Shown one piece after another: positions 8,885 through 18,262 of a stretch of 48,700 bases of DNA. The position numbers and the translations under genes were made by a program. How positions within the stretch are numbered: the first letter of the stretch is position 1; each line of letters opens with the position of its first letter. Source of the stretch: Bacteroidales bacterium (GTDB lineage Bacteria > Bacteroidota > Bacteroidia > Bacteroidales > UBA932). Below the pieces are notes generated by a model. That model was given only the letters and a program-made list of their open reading frames with translations. It ran no database searches and had not been told where the DNA came from. The stretch lies in NCBI GenBank assembly GCA_028690215.1, contig JAQVBQ010000011.1:1-48700 (forward strand), in the 5' to 3' direction.

Positions 8885-8970
8885 GGCAACTTTCATTTTG
8901 TAACCATTCTTTTGCAATGTAAAACCAACAAGGGTCTACAGAAGGTGCTACTTTCATTTTAATACCATTT
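8885..8970 (+). repeat. Pair of direct repeats upstream of the susCD operon
   Basis: Two near-identical sequences, ACTTTCATTTTGTAACCATT (from 8889) and ACTTTCATTTTAATACCATT (from 8950), are 61 bases apart in the same orientation. That is close to six helical turns. They lie 120-200 bases upstream of the predicted -7 box of the SusC gene. They are candidate binding sites for a regulator. The rest of the gap 8795-9157 holds the gdhA terminator and the SusC promoter. Confidence 0.55.
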
Positions 8971-9091
8971 ATTGATTTTTTTGGACATTTTAATAGCTAT
9001 ATTTTATTATTGGTTAAAATTCGACAGAATATAATTTCAAATAATCAATCACTTTTTTTCATTTCTTGTTTTTTTTTGTGGATAAAAATTT

Positions 9092-9099
9092 TAACTTTG
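9092..9099 (+). promoter_or_regulatory. Bacteroidota -7 promoter box for the susCD operon
   Basis: TAACTTTG matches TAnnTTTG and lies 58 bases before the SusC ATG. T-rich sequence occupies the -33 region, with TTG at 9066-9068 slightly too far upstream. The 5' leader would be about 54 bases. Confidence 0.6.
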
Positions 9100-9157
9100 T
9101 CTTTACTAAGATTATTTTACTTAACTAGACTAAAATTATTAACTAAAACTTTCGTAC

Positions 9158-12100
9158 ATGAAAAAATTTAGACTATTCTTAACAGGTCTACTACTTGTGT
9201 TGACTGCTGGGTTAACTTATGCTCAGAATAAACAAGTAACAGGAACTGTTACTGATGCAGGTACAGGGGAACCAGTCGCCTATGCATCTGTCCAACTGAA
9301 AGGTACAATGACAGGAACTACGACTGATGAATCCGGTAAGTATACCATCAATGCCCCGGGCAATGGTACACTTATTTTTAGTTTCATTGGCTACACCACT
9401 GTTGAGGTTGCTATCAACAACCAGGAAGTAGTGAACGTAACTATTTCGCCTGATGCTGTCAATCTGGAGGACGTTGTTGTCGTTGCCTTTGGTACTGCAA
9501 AGAAATCGGCTTTCACCGGTTCTGCATCAACCGTAAAGGGAACCAAACTTGCAGAACGTGCAGTTTCCAACGTAACCAACGCCCTTGCAGGTCAAGTTGC
9601 CGGTGTACAGATTACCAGCAACAACGGTCAGCCGGGTTCTGCAGCAACTATCAGAATCCGTGGTGTGGGTTCAATGAGTGCAAGTAACGCACCTCTTTAT
9701 GTTGTGGATGGTGTTCCATATGACGGAACAATCTCTGCAATCAACCCTCAGGATATCGAGAGTATTACAGTTTTGAAGGATGCTGCTTCAAGTGCACTTT
9801 ACGGAGCACGTGGTGCCAATGGTATTATCCTCCTGACAACAAAGAAAGCTACTTCAAAAGACGCAATCGTGACTTTTGAGGCTAAGTGGGGTAACAACTC
9901 GCGCGCTATTCCTAACTACAGTACAATGACAGACCCTGCAATGTACTATGAAACTTTGTACAGGTCCCTTTACAACGCCAAAGCTTACAACGGATCATCG
10001 GCAGCAGCTTCTTATGCTTATGCTGACGCAGCTCTTCTTGACGACAAGAATGGTGGTGTAGGTTATATGGTTTACACTGTACCTAATGGTGAGAAATTCA
10101 TCGGAACAAACTTCAAGATGAACCCTAAGGCTTCTCTTGGCTACTCTGACGGTGATTTCTATTACACTCCGGACGATTGGTACGCTGAGATTTTCAATAA
10201 AGGAAACCTCCGTTCTGAGTACAACTTCTCAGTTGCAGGTTCAACAGAGAAACTTAATGCATACATGTCTGCCGGTTATCTGGATGATTCAGGTCTGGTA
10301 TCAGGTTCTGGTTTCCAACGTTTCACCAGCCGTGTAAAACTCGACTATCAGGCAAAAGAGTGGTTGAAGATAGGTGTTAACTCTGCTTATACATATTATG
10401 ACTCACAGGCTCCGGGCAGCCAGACTTCATGGGGATCTTCAGGAAACTTGTTCTATGTAACAAACATGATCGCTCCTATCTATCCTATGTACGTTCGCAA
10501 TGCTGACGGAACCATCAAGGTTGACAACCGCGGTATCACAGTATACGATTTCGGAGGATCATCTACAAACTTCACTCGTTCATTCATGGCTCTGTCAAAT
10601 CCTGCTATCACGCTGAAACTTGACAAGCACCATGCATATACAGATGTTGTAAATACAAAATGGTATGCTACAGCTAACCTCCTGGAAGGACTCCAATTCA
10701 CAGCTACTCTCAGCGCAAACGTTCGTAATCAACGTCAAAATGACTTGTACAACCAATTCTATGGTGGATCAGTTGGTAGTGAAGGTGCAGTATCTGTAAG
10801 CCACTACCGTGAATTCGGCGTTAACCAACAGTATATGTTGACATACAAGAAGAAGATTGCAACTAACCACAATATCGACCTCTTTGCAGGTTATGAGAGC
10901 TACAATCTTAAACTCCAGAATCTTGGCGGTTCAAACACAAAACTCTACAATCCATTTATCGGTGAGTTGAACAATGCTATCCAGACTCCTCCATCTGTTT
11001 ATTCATACACAAATGAGTACTCTTTGGTAGGTCTTCTTGCAAGAGCACAGTACGATTACAAAGAGAAGTACTTCTTGAGTGCATCTTATCGTAGGGACGG
11101 TTCTTCACGTTTCCATCCGGACAGCCGCTGGGGTAACTTCGGTAGTGTCGGTGGTGCATGGCTTATCAGCAAGGAAAACTTCATGAGCAGCGTTAACTGG
11201 ATTGACCTGTTGAAACTTAAAGCAAGCTACGGTTCTGTAGGTAATGACAATATCGGTAACTACTATGCATACCTTGACCAGTTCAATGTAAGCAATAGTA
11301 GTGGTCAATATTCAGTTGCATTCGCTTATAAAGGCAACAAGGATATCACTTGGGAGACTTCATACGCTTTGAATGCAGGTGTGGAATTCGAACTCTTCGG
11401 GAGCAAACTCAACGGTTCGGTAGAATACTTCCACCGCAACACTGTTGACCAGCTATATAACCAACCAGTTCCAGTTTCTCTTGGTTATTCTTCAATACCT
11501 ATGAACATCGGTTCTATCGTTAACAAGGGTGTCGAACTCGAATTAAACGGCACACTCCTCAAAACTGATAAAATCCTCTGGACAGCAAACTTCAATGCCA
11601 CTCACTACAAAAATGAGATTACCGACCTTGCTGAGACTCCAAAAGCAGCCGGTGGAATCAAGGGTACAAACTTTATTTACAGAATCGGCGGATCACTCTA
11701 TAACTCATATCTGCGCAAATGGGCAGGTGTAGATCCTCAAACCGGTAAATCACTCTATTATATCGATCCTGATAAGGGTGACATGAATACTACTGATGAC
11801 TACTCAAAAGCAGCTCAGTCTGACCTCGGATCTACCCTTGCTAAGGTATATGGTGGTTTCGGAACTACAATCAATGCATACGGTTTTGATTTGTCAATCC
11901 AGCTTTCTTATCAGTTAGGTGGTAAATTATATGATGGTTCATACGAGCAGTTGATGCACCAGGGAGATGACCCGGGAAATAACTGGTCAATGGACATATT
12001 AAAGGCATGGACTCCTGAAAAACCTTCAACTAAATACCCAAGACTTGACGCATCGATTGATACATACCAGAAACAATCATCACGGTTCCTTACTAGTTCA

Positions 12101-12337
12101 GACTACTTAAGCTTCAACAGCGTAATGTTAGGCTACACTCTACCTAAAAACCTCATCAAGTCACTCAAGCTTTCCAATGCACGTATTTACGTTTCTGGTG
12201 ACAATCTTGGTGTAATCTCAGCTCGTAAAGGTCTTGACCCACGCCAGTCATTAGGTCTAGGTAGTTCAACAACTTCCGGTAACTATAGTTACTCAGCAAT
12301 GCGTACAATTTCTGCCGGTATAACTTTATCATTCTAG
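9158..12337 (+). CDS. SusC/RagA-family TonB-linked outer membrane transporter
   Basis: 1059 residues with a signal peptide ending near AQN (about residue 23). A carboxypeptidase-D-like regulatory beta-sandwich (about 25-105, VTGTVTDAGTGEPVAYASVQ) precedes the TonB plug. The plug contains the SusC signature region (SNVTNALAGQVAGVQI, TIRIRGVGSM, PLYVVDGVPYDG, LKDAASSALYGARGANG). A 22-strand-type beta-barrel follows, ending in an aromatic residue (SAGITLSF). It should import an oligosaccharide or oligopeptide across the outer membrane using TonB energy, with the SusD partner as lid. No glycosidase or protease gene lies next to it, so the substrate cannot be told. First gene of a three-gene operon. 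Confidence 0.94.
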   Translation: MKKFRLFLTGLLLVLTAGLTYAQNKQVTGTVTDAGTGEPVAYASVQLKGTMTGTTTDESGKYTINAPGNGTLIFSFIGYTTVEVAINNQEVVNVTISPDAVNLEDVVVVAFGTAKKSAFTGSASTVKGTKLAERAVSNVTNALAGQVAGVQITSNNGQPGSAATIRIRGVGSMSASNAPLYVVDGVPYDGTISAINPQDIESITVLKDAASSALYGARGANGIILLTTKKATSKDAIVTFEAKWGNNSRAIPNYSTMTDPAMYYETLYRSLYNAKAYNGSSAAASYAYADAALLDDKNGGVGYMVYTVPNGEKFIGTNFKMNPKASLGYSDGDFYYTPDDWYAEIFNKGNLRSEYNFSVAGSTEKLNAYMSAGYLDDSGLVSGSGFQRFTSRVKLDYQAKEWLKIGVNSAYTYYDSQAPGSQTSWGSSGNLFYVTNMIAPIYPMYVRNADGTIKVDNRGITVYDFGGSSTNFTRSFMALSNPAITLKLDKHHAYTDVVNTKWYATANLLEGLQFTATLSANVRNQRQNDLYNQFYGGSVGSEGAVSVSHYREFGVNQQYMLTYKKKIATNHNIDLFAGYESYNLKLQNLGGSNTKLYNPFIGELNNAIQTPPSVYSYTNEYSLVGLLARAQYDYKEKYFLSASYRRDGSSRFHPDSRWGNFGSVGGAWLISKENFMSSVNWIDLLKLKASYGSVGNDNIGNYYAYLDQFNVSNSSGQYSVAFAYKGNKDITWETSYALNAGVEFELFGSKLNGSVEYFHRNTVDQLYNQPVPVSLGYSSIPMNIGSIVNKGVELELNGTLLKTDKILWTANFNATHYKNEITDLAETPKAAGGIKGTNFIYRIGGSLYNSYLRKWAGVDPQTGKSLYYIDPDKGDMNTTDDYSKAAQSDLGSTLAKVYGGFGTTINAYGFDLSIQLSYQLGGKLYDGSYEQLMHQGDDPGNNWSMDILKAWTPEKPSTKYPRLDASIDTYQKQSSRFLTSSDYLSFNSVMLGYTLPKNLIKSLKLSNARIYVSGDNLGVISARKGLDPRQSLGLGSSTTSGNYSYSAMRTISAGITLSF

Positions 12338-12363
12338 TTTGATCTAATCTAATAATAATCATT

Positions 12364-14013
12364 ATGAAATTAAATAAGAAATTATATATTATTGCCTTAG
12401 GAGGTCTATTGTTTACATCATGTGTAGACCTTGATACAGCACCAGAAGGCGGTACATTCACATCTGACCAGAAGAGTGAGGTTGTACTTGCAATACCAGA
12501 GAGACTTGCTGCCGATGTTAATGGTATGTTCGCCATTATTGGTAAACAGTACTGCATATTTGGTTCAACTACATCAAGAGACGATGACGCAGGATATCCT
12601 ACAGTATGTCTTTCACAGGATCTAAATGGTCCGGATATGGTTGGTGACAACAGTAACTACAACTGGTTCTCTGTAAGCAGCAGCTATGAAGACCGTACCG
12701 ATACATACGCAAACCCATACGAAAGATGGGCTGTCTTTTACAATCAGCTTAAGTTGGCTAACGATATTCTTGCAACTATCCCTGCCGAGACTACTGATCC
12801 TACTTTGAAGATTTATCAGGCACAGGCAAGGGCCATCCGCGCTTTTGACTACCTTTCACTTGTGCCTTACTATCAGTTCAAGTACAAAGGGAATGAGGAC
12901 AAACCTTCAGTTCCAATCATTACAGAGAACATGGAAGGTGACCCTTCTGACAACCCTCGCGCATCTCTGTCAGCTGTATACGAACTCATTATGTCTGACC
13001 TTGATGCAGCTATCACAGCTCTTGAAGGTTATACCAGAGTAAACAAGGCTGAGATTGACCAGAAGGTTGCTTACGGTCTTCGCGCACGTGCAAACCTTTA
13101 TATGGAAAATTGGTCTGCTGCTGCATCTGATGCAACAAATGCAATGGCCGGCTACTCTCCATACACAAGGGCTCAGGTTTCAAAACCAACCTTTATCGAT
13201 GCTAATGACCAGAACTGGATGTGGGCTATCATTCTTACCCCAACCAATATTCCTGATCCTTATCCATCATGGCCATCTGTTCTCGGTTCATTCTCAGGTG
13301 ACTCTTACTCAGCTGCTGTAGGTTGCTACAAATCAATCAACAGGCTTCTGTTTGATAAGATCCCTACAACTGACGTTCGTAAAGGATGGTGGGTTGACGA
13401 GAACCTGGATTCACCTAACCTTGCCACAGTTACTTGGGGTGGTGTTACAGGTAATGCTGTAGCTGATCTTGCTATTACAGATGTTAAGTTACCTTTCCTT
13501 CCATACACTAATGTGAAATTTGGCCAATATGGCTTTATCGGTAACAGTATCAACGCAGGTGACTGGTGCATCATGAGGGTTGAAGAGATGATCCTTATCA
13601 AAGCTGAAGCTACTGCAATGGGTGGAAATCTTTCCGGTGGCAAACAGATTCTTGAGGACTTCGTAAAGACTTATCGTGATCCTGCTTTTGCAAGCACTGC
13701 TGCAAATAATGAAGATTTCCAGAATGAAGTATGGCTACAACGCCGTATTGAGCTCTGGGGCGAGGGCTTCTCTATGTCAGACATCATGCGTCTTGGTAAG
13801 AATATCGTAAGATATACTCCATCAATTACTACAAACTTCCCTGATGCATTCAAATTCAACATTGCTGCTAATGACGGTTGGTTACTTCTCCGCATTCCTC
13901 AGAGAGAGACCAACAATAACAGGGGTATTCCACTCTCTGCTAACAATAACGAAGGAACTCTCCCTATATCAGGAGATGGTGCAGGCTTAACTGACGGAGT
14001 TATTGTTCACTAG
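12364..14013 (+). CDS. SusD/RagB-family nutrient-binding outer membrane lipoprotein
   Basis: 549 residues. The signal peptide ends in a lipobox (LLFTSCVDL, Cys20), so it is expected to be exported to the cell surface. The SusD fold is shown by the helical TPR-like region (YERWAVFYNQLKLANDILA, AQARAIRAFDYLSLVPYYQF) and the C-terminal part with WLQRRIELWGEGFSMSDIMR. It binds the ligand and caps the SusC barrel. It lies 26 bases after the SusC gene and 32 bases before the lipoprotein gene, so all three are cotranscribed. It belongs to the RagB/SusD superfamily rather than being a starch-specific SusD. Confidence 0.93.
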   Translation: MKLNKKLYIIALGGLLFTSCVDLDTAPEGGTFTSDQKSEVVLAIPERLAADVNGMFAIIGKQYCIFGSTTSRDDDAGYPTVCLSQDLNGPDMVGDNSNYNWFSVSSSYEDRTDTYANPYERWAVFYNQLKLANDILATIPAETTDPTLKIYQAQARAIRAFDYLSLVPYYQFKYKGNEDKPSVPIITENMEGDPSDNPRASLSAVYELIMSDLDAAITALEGYTRVNKAEIDQKVAYGLRARANLYMENWSAAASDATNAMAGYSPYTRAQVSKPTFIDANDQNWMWAIILTPTNIPDPYPSWPSVLGSFSGDSYSAAVGCYKSINRLLFDKIPTTDVRKGWWVDENLDSPNLATVTWGGVTGNAVADLAITDVKLPFLPYTNVKFGQYGFIGNSINAGDWCIMRVEEMILIKAEATAMGGNLSGGKQILEDFVKTYRDPAFASTAANNEDFQNEVWLQRRIELWGEGFSMSDIMRLGKNIVRYTPSITTNFPDAFKFNIAANDGWLLLRIPQRETNNNRGIPLSANNNEGTLPISGDGAGLTDGVIVH

Positions 14014-14045
14014 TAATTTTATTAAATGTTAGAAAAAGAAAAAAT

Positions 14046-14879
14046 ATGAAACTACTAAATAAATTCAGATTTGGCATATTGTTGACTTCGATGTCAGTAC
14101 TGCTTATGGCTACTGCTTGCGAAGACGAAATCACTCGTGACCCCTCTCCGGAATACAATACAAGCAGTGCAAACGTTTACTTTGCATCAACAAATGCAGC
14201 TTCTATTGTAATGGGCGTCGAGGCCACTAATTTTGAGGTTACAATAGCTCGTGAAAATACTACTGCAGCTCAAACAGTAAAACTTAAAACTGAAACTTCT
14301 TTCAAAGATTTGTTTACTGCACCTGAGAGTGTTACTTTTGCTGCCGGTGAGGCTCAGAAGGTTATTACAATAACTTGCGGTGAAATGGAGTTGATGACTT
14401 CGTATCATTTGTCAATTGAAATTGATGGCAATGAGACTAAACCTTATGTTGCACAGAATGTATACCCACGTATAGAGCTGAATGTTCTTAAAGAGGACTT
14501 TGAGCCTTACGCAAACGGTCTATAGTGGGATTATTTCTTCGCTCCTGGCGACGATTATGTCAGCTGGCCTCTTACACTCGAATATTCTGCAATTTCTGAG
14601 ACTTATCGTTTGAAAGATACTTGGGGATATAGCGGATATAACATCACATTCCAATGGGATGGTGGATCAAGTGTTACAATGGGCGGAACAGTCAGTGGCT
14701 CATACAAAGTATTCAAAACAGGTTATGTACACAGAACTTACGGTATGGTATCAGCTTACTTTGGAACTTGTACATACAATGCAGCTAATAAAGAGTTCAC
14801 TTTCCCTATTACATGGAGAGTATCTGCAGGTAGCTTCGGTACATTTGCTGACTACTATGAAATCACTGCTCTTCTCTAG
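14046..14879 (+). pseudogene. SusCD-associated lipoprotein gene interrupted by an in-frame amber codon
   Basis: The first part (14046-14525, 159 residues) has a signal peptide and lipobox (LLMATACEDE, Cys25). A beta-sandwich-like domain with Calx-beta/DUF1735-like pattern follows (SANVYFAST..., VTFAAGEAQKVITITC). The frame then hits TAG at 14523-14525. The same frame continues open for 117 more codons, starting WDYFFAPGDDYVSWPLTLEY and ending at TAG 14877-14879, directly before a terminator. The second half has no ATG and no obvious ribosome-binding site, so the two parts almost certainly were one gene of about 277 codons. The partner would be a surface lipoprotein of the SusE/F-like position. 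Nonsense mutation is most likely; sequencing error or read-through are alternatives. Confidence 0.75.
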
Positions 14880-14903
14880 AATTGTCTGAGATATAGTATA
14901 CGA

Positions 14904-14935
14904 TAAAAGGCGGACCAAATGGTTCGCCTTTTTTC
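14904..14935 (+). terminator. Rho-independent terminator after the susCD operon
   Basis: A 12-bp stem (AAAAGGCGGACC at 14905-14916 with GGTTCGCCTTTT at 14921-14932, one G-U pair) has loop AAAT and a T run. It lies 25 bases after the last stop codon of the operon. Confidence 0.9.
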
Positions 14936-14937
14936 AT

Positions 14938-15031
14938 ACTCGTCTGTGTCCGCTCGGAAAAGCCTCCCCACCTAACTGTGGGTCCCCTCCCTCCTCGGGA
15001 GCCGAGTTTTCCTTAGCGGACACAGACGAGT
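14938..15031. repeat. Large GC-rich palindromic element (class 2, copy 2)
   Basis: The outer arms ACTCGTCTGTGTCCGCT (14938-14954) and its exact complement (15015-15031) pair over 17 bases. An inner GGAAAA/TTTTCC pairing (14956-14961 with 15007-15012) extends the stem. The centre is rich in C and G (CCTCCCC and CCCCTCCCTCC). The layout resembles 421-603: long matched outer arms, a GGAAAA inner stem and a GGGAGGC-like core. The outer arm sequence is different. It lies between convergent genes. Confidence 0.75.
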
Positions 15032-15061
15032 TGAAAATTTATCTTGTTCTGGATATATATG

Positions 15062-15100
15062 AAAAAAGAGTTCGGTGAATACCGAACTCTTCTATTTTTT
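15062..15100. terminator. Bidirectional terminator between the susCD operon and hppA
   Basis: An 11-bp perfect stem (AAGAGTTCGGT at 15066-15076 with ACCGAACTCTT at 15081-15091) has loop GAAT. It has A6 on the left and TCTATTTTTT on the right, so it can act on both strands. It is well placed to end the long minus-strand envelope operon that finishes with hppA. Confidence 0.85.
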
Positions 15101-15220
15101 GTGGCACTGATTTTTCTATTTCTCTGTATGTCTGAGTTTTTTGAAATGAATCAGTTAGCCGTTATTATTAATAAATTTATATGTCGTTAAATATGTGAGA
15201 AATAGAAAAATCAGTGCCAC
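15101..15220. repeat. GTGGCAC inverted-repeat element B
   Basis: The arms are exact inverted copies over 24 bases: 15101-15124 begins GTGGCACTGATTTTT and continues CTATTTCTC; the complement is at 15197-15220. The spacer is 72 bases, AT-rich and non-coding. The right end lies three bases from the hppA stop codon (15224-15226), and the left end follows the bidirectional terminator directly. It shares termini with the elements at 331, 40637 and 44348. Confidence 0.9.
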
Positions 15221-15223
15221 ACA

Positions 15224-17431
15224 CTACATCATATGAAATGCGACGGTGAGGCCTGCCATTACTATTGAGACCATACTCATTAGTTTGATGAGTATATTCA
15301 ATGATGGGCCTGATGTATCTTTAAACGGATCTCCTACTGTATCTCCAACGACTGTCGCCTTATGTGTTTCCGAGCCTTTTCCGCCGAAATTTCCATCTTC
15401 AACATACTTCTTTGCATTGTCCCACGCTCCACCGGCATTGGCCATAAAAACGGCCAGAACAAAGCCTGATGCGAGTCCGCCTACCAAGAGACCCATAACA
15501 CCCGGAACACCGAAAATAAGGCCTACAAGGATAGGAACTGCAATTGCCAATAAAGATGGGAACAACATCTCACTTTGTGCCCCTTTTGTTGAGATTTCAA
15601 CGCATCTTGCATAGTCAGGAGTTGCTTTGCCTTCAAGGATACCAACTATCTCTCGGAACTGTCTTCTCACCTCCTCTACCATTTTCTGTGCAGCACGTCC
15701 AACTGCATTCATTGTAAGACCGCAGAAAAGGAATGACATCATCGCTCCTATAAAAGCTCCTATTAAAACCTTAGGGTTCATCAGGTTTACCTGATAATAC
15801 TCCATCATATCCGGAATTGTTGCCTCTGCAACATTTACCACCCTTCCGGCAATATCCAGCGTTGTCTGTCCTATGTGTGTCAATCCTATTTTTATCTCTT
15901 CAAGATATGATGCCAATAGAGCAAGTGCTGTAAGAGCTGCTGATCCTATTGCAAATCCCTTGCCTGTTGCTGCAGTTGTGTTGCCAAGAGCATCAAGGAC
16001 GTCTGTTCTCTTTCTAACTTCAGGGTCGAGTTCACTCATCTGTGCATTACCTCCGGCATTGTCGGCTATCGGACCGTATGCATCGGTTGCAAGAGTGATA
16101 CCCAGAGTAGAGAGCATACCTACGGCAGCAATACCGATTCCATAAAGACCCATTCCGATATTCTTAGCTGTCATCATGTTTGCTATGTCAAAATTTATTG
16201 CTGAACAATATGCGATAATAATAGCAATACCAATTGTAATTACAGGAATAGCTGTAGAAATCATTCCCAGACCTATACCAGAAATAATTACTGTAGCAGG
16301 GCCTGTCTGACCACTCTCTGAGATTTTTTGTGTCGGTTTATATGAATGAGACGTGTAATATTCTGTCGATTGTCCTATTATCACACCTGCTACCAGACCT
16401 GCTATTACAGAGAAAGATATTCCCAGCCAATTTTCAATGCCCAATGTGTAAAGAATAACGAAAGCCAGTACACCTATCAATAAGGCACTGAAATTAACAC
16501 CTCTTCCTAGTGATTTGAGAAGTTGTGACATTCCCGCTCCCTCTTTTGTCCTTACAAGGAAAATACCGGCTATTGAAAGAACTATACCTACGGCAGCTAT
16601 AAGCATTGGTGCAAACACTGCTTTCAGCTGCATATCAGGATTAATGTAGAATGCAGAGGCTCCCAACGCTGCTGTTGCCAATATAGAGCCGCAATATGAC
16701 TCATATAGGTCTGCACCCATACCTGCCACGTCACCTACGTTGTCACCGACATTATCTGCAATTGTTGCCGGGTTGCGGGGATCATCTTCAGGGATACCGG
16801 CCTCTACCTTTCCAACCAGGTCTGCTCCTACGTCAGCAGCTTTTGTATAAATACCACCGCCTACTCTGGCAAAAAGAGCCTGTGTAGATGCTCCCATACC
16901 GAAAGTCAGCATTGTTGTAGTGATAATAACCAGCTTCTGTGCCCCTGTCGTATCTATGAAATTATCCAGGATAATGTACCAGATTGAGATGTCCAGAAGG
17001 CCAAGTCCTACAACTACAAGTCCCATGACTGCACCTGAGCGGAAAGCAATACGGAGTCCGCTGTTGAGTGACCTCATCGATGCATTGGCTGTCCTTGCAG
17101 ATGCATATGTGGCCGACTTCATTCCAATAAAACCTGCAAGTCCCGAGAAGAAACCTCCTGTAAGGAATGCAAATGGCACCCATGGGTTCTGAACACCAAA
17201 GCCATATGCAAGGACTGCAAAAAAGGCACTAAGTATAAGGAATACAATTGTAACTACTTTGTACTGTTGCTTAAGATATGCCATGGCTCCCTTCCTGACA
17301 TATAAGGCAATATCTTTCATTTTTTGGGATCCCTCGCTCTCTTTCATCATCTGCCTGAAGAAATAGAAAGCAAAAAACAGTGCTATGGCTGAAGCCATTG
17401 GCACGAAATAGAACATACTCTCTGTTGTCAT
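15224..17431 (-). CDS. hppA: Membrane-bound ion-translocating pyrophosphatase (K+-dependent type)
   Basis: 735 residues with about 16 membrane helices. It hydrolyses cytoplasmic pyrophosphate and pumps H+ and/or Na+ outward. Signature motifs are DVGADLVGKVEAGIPEDDPR (near residue 200), the metal-binding DNVGDNVGDVAGMGADLYE and the C-terminal KATVVGDTVGDPFKDTSGP. The motif GNTTAATGKG near residue 485 has Ala at the position that is Lys in K+-independent enzymes, which points to the K+-dependent subfamily. H+ versus Na+ specificity cannot be settled by eye; some Bacteroides members pump both. It is the last gene of the run from nadK, 26 bases after murI. Confidence 0.95.
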   Translation of the reverse strand: MTTESMFYFVPMASAIALFFAFYFFRQMMKESEGSQKMKDIALYVRKGAMAYLKQQYKVVTIVFLILSAFFAVLAYGFGVQNPWVPFAFLTGGFFSGLAGFIGMKSATYASARTANASMRSLNSGLRIAFRSGAVMGLVVVGLGLLDISIWYIILDNFIDTTGAQKLVIITTTMLTFGMGASTQALFARVGGGIYTKAADVGADLVGKVEAGIPEDDPRNPATIADNVGDNVGDVAGMGADLYESYCGSILATAALGASAFYINPDMQLKAVFAPMLIAAVGIVLSIAGIFLVRTKEGAGMSQLLKSLGRGVNFSALLIGVLAFVILYTLGIENWLGISFSVIAGLVAGVIIGQSTEYYTSHSYKPTQKISESGQTGPATVIISGIGLGMISTAIPVITIGIAIIIAYCSAINFDIANMMTAKNIGMGLYGIGIAAVGMLSTLGITLATDAYGPIADNAGGNAQMSELDPEVRKRTDVLDALGNTTAATGKGFAIGSAALTALALLASYLEEIKIGLTHIGQTTLDIAGRVVNVAEATIPDMMEYYQVNLMNPKVLIGAFIGAMMSFLFCGLTMNAVGRAAQKMVEEVRRQFREIVGILEGKATPDYARCVEISTKGAQSEMLFPSLLAIAVPILVGLIFGVPGVMGLLVGGLASGFVLAVFMANAGGAWDNAKKYVEDGNFGGKGSETHKATVVGDTVGDPFKDTSGPSLNILIKLMSMVSIVMAGLTVAFHMM

Positions 17432-17457
17432 AGTCTTTGTGTTAAGTTATTGTTTGG

Positions 17458-18255
17458 TTAAATTTCAATTTTTTTGAAGTTTTGCTCAGGTATTTCAGAG
17501 TCTATTCTGCGGGCCATCATCATCAACGCTCCGGTCGATGCTGTGGTATAGAATGTCGTAGGGTAACCATCTTTTGCAACCATTTCAGAAACCAGAATAT
17601 TGTTTTCTCTGATCACATTCAATGTCCTTAATGCAATGGCAGGAGCCGGATCAACAATAACGACACTGTCACCTGCAACCTCTTTTATACTCTCAAGAAG
17701 GAACGGATAGTGTGTACAGCCAAGGACAATATGGTCTGCACCCTGTTCCAGCATAGGGTTTATATAACTCTTAAGCAGCTCTTTCACCTTACTTCCGGAT
17801 GTCTCACCTGACTCTACAAGCTCTACTAAACCCTCACCTACCTTTGCAACAACATTGACATCGGAGGCAAATCTCTCGACAGATGCATGAAAATGGTTGC
17901 CGTTTAGTGTTCCTCTGGTTGCAAGGACACCTATTGTACCGCTTTTTGAGTGAAGGGCTGCTGGTTTGACTGCAGGCTCCATACCGATGAAAGGTATCCT
18001 GTATTTTTCTCTCAGAGCCTTTATTGCCGCAGCTGTCGCTGTATTACAGGCAACGACGATTATTCCTGCACCTTTTGAAAGCAGAAAGTCTGTAATAAGG
18101 TATGCCCTATCGATTATCTCCTTCTGCGACCTGTTCCCGTAGGGACAGTATGCACCATCCGAAAAATAGGTTACTGAAGTTCCCGGCAAAACCTTAATTA
18201 TCTCTCTCCATACAGAGAGTCCGCCTACGCCTGAGTCAAAAACGCCTATACACAT
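17458..18255 (-). CDS. murI: Glutamate racemase
   Basis: 265 residues. It makes D-glutamate for peptidoglycan. The N-terminal IGVFDSGVGGLSVW and the two catalytic cysteines, in VVACNTATAAAI and LGCTHYPFL, are all present with normal family length. It lies between the Skp-like genes and hppA on the minus strand. A hairpin with a T tract (18263-18293) precedes it, so its expression may be partly uncoupled from the upstream envelope genes. Confidence 0.95.
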   Translation of the reverse strand: MCIGVFDSGVGGLSVWREIIKVLPGTSVTYFSDGAYCPYGNRSQKEIIDRAYLITDFLLSKGAGIIVVACNTATAAAIKALREKYRIPFIGMEPAVKPAALHSKSGTIGVLATRGTLNGNHFHASVERFASDVNVVAKVGEGLVELVESGETSGSKVKELLKSYINPMLEQGADHIVLGCTHYPFLLESIKEVAGDSVVIVDPAPAIALRTLNVIRENNILVSEMVAKDGYPTTFYTTASTGALMMMARRIDSEIPEQNFKKIEI

Positions 18256-18262
18256 ATTTTAT

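Noticed and set aside
14601-14879. A separate small gene starting at the TTG near 14610
   Set aside because: The frame is the direct continuation of the upstream lipoprotein gene with protein-like sequence in the gap between, so an independent gene is less likely than a nonsense mutation.
15873-16145. Open frames on the plus strand inside hppA (for example 15246-15614 and 15873-16145)
   Set aside because: They are shadows of a strongly conserved membrane pyrophosphatase on the other strand, with low-complexity Pro/Ala/Ser-rich translations.
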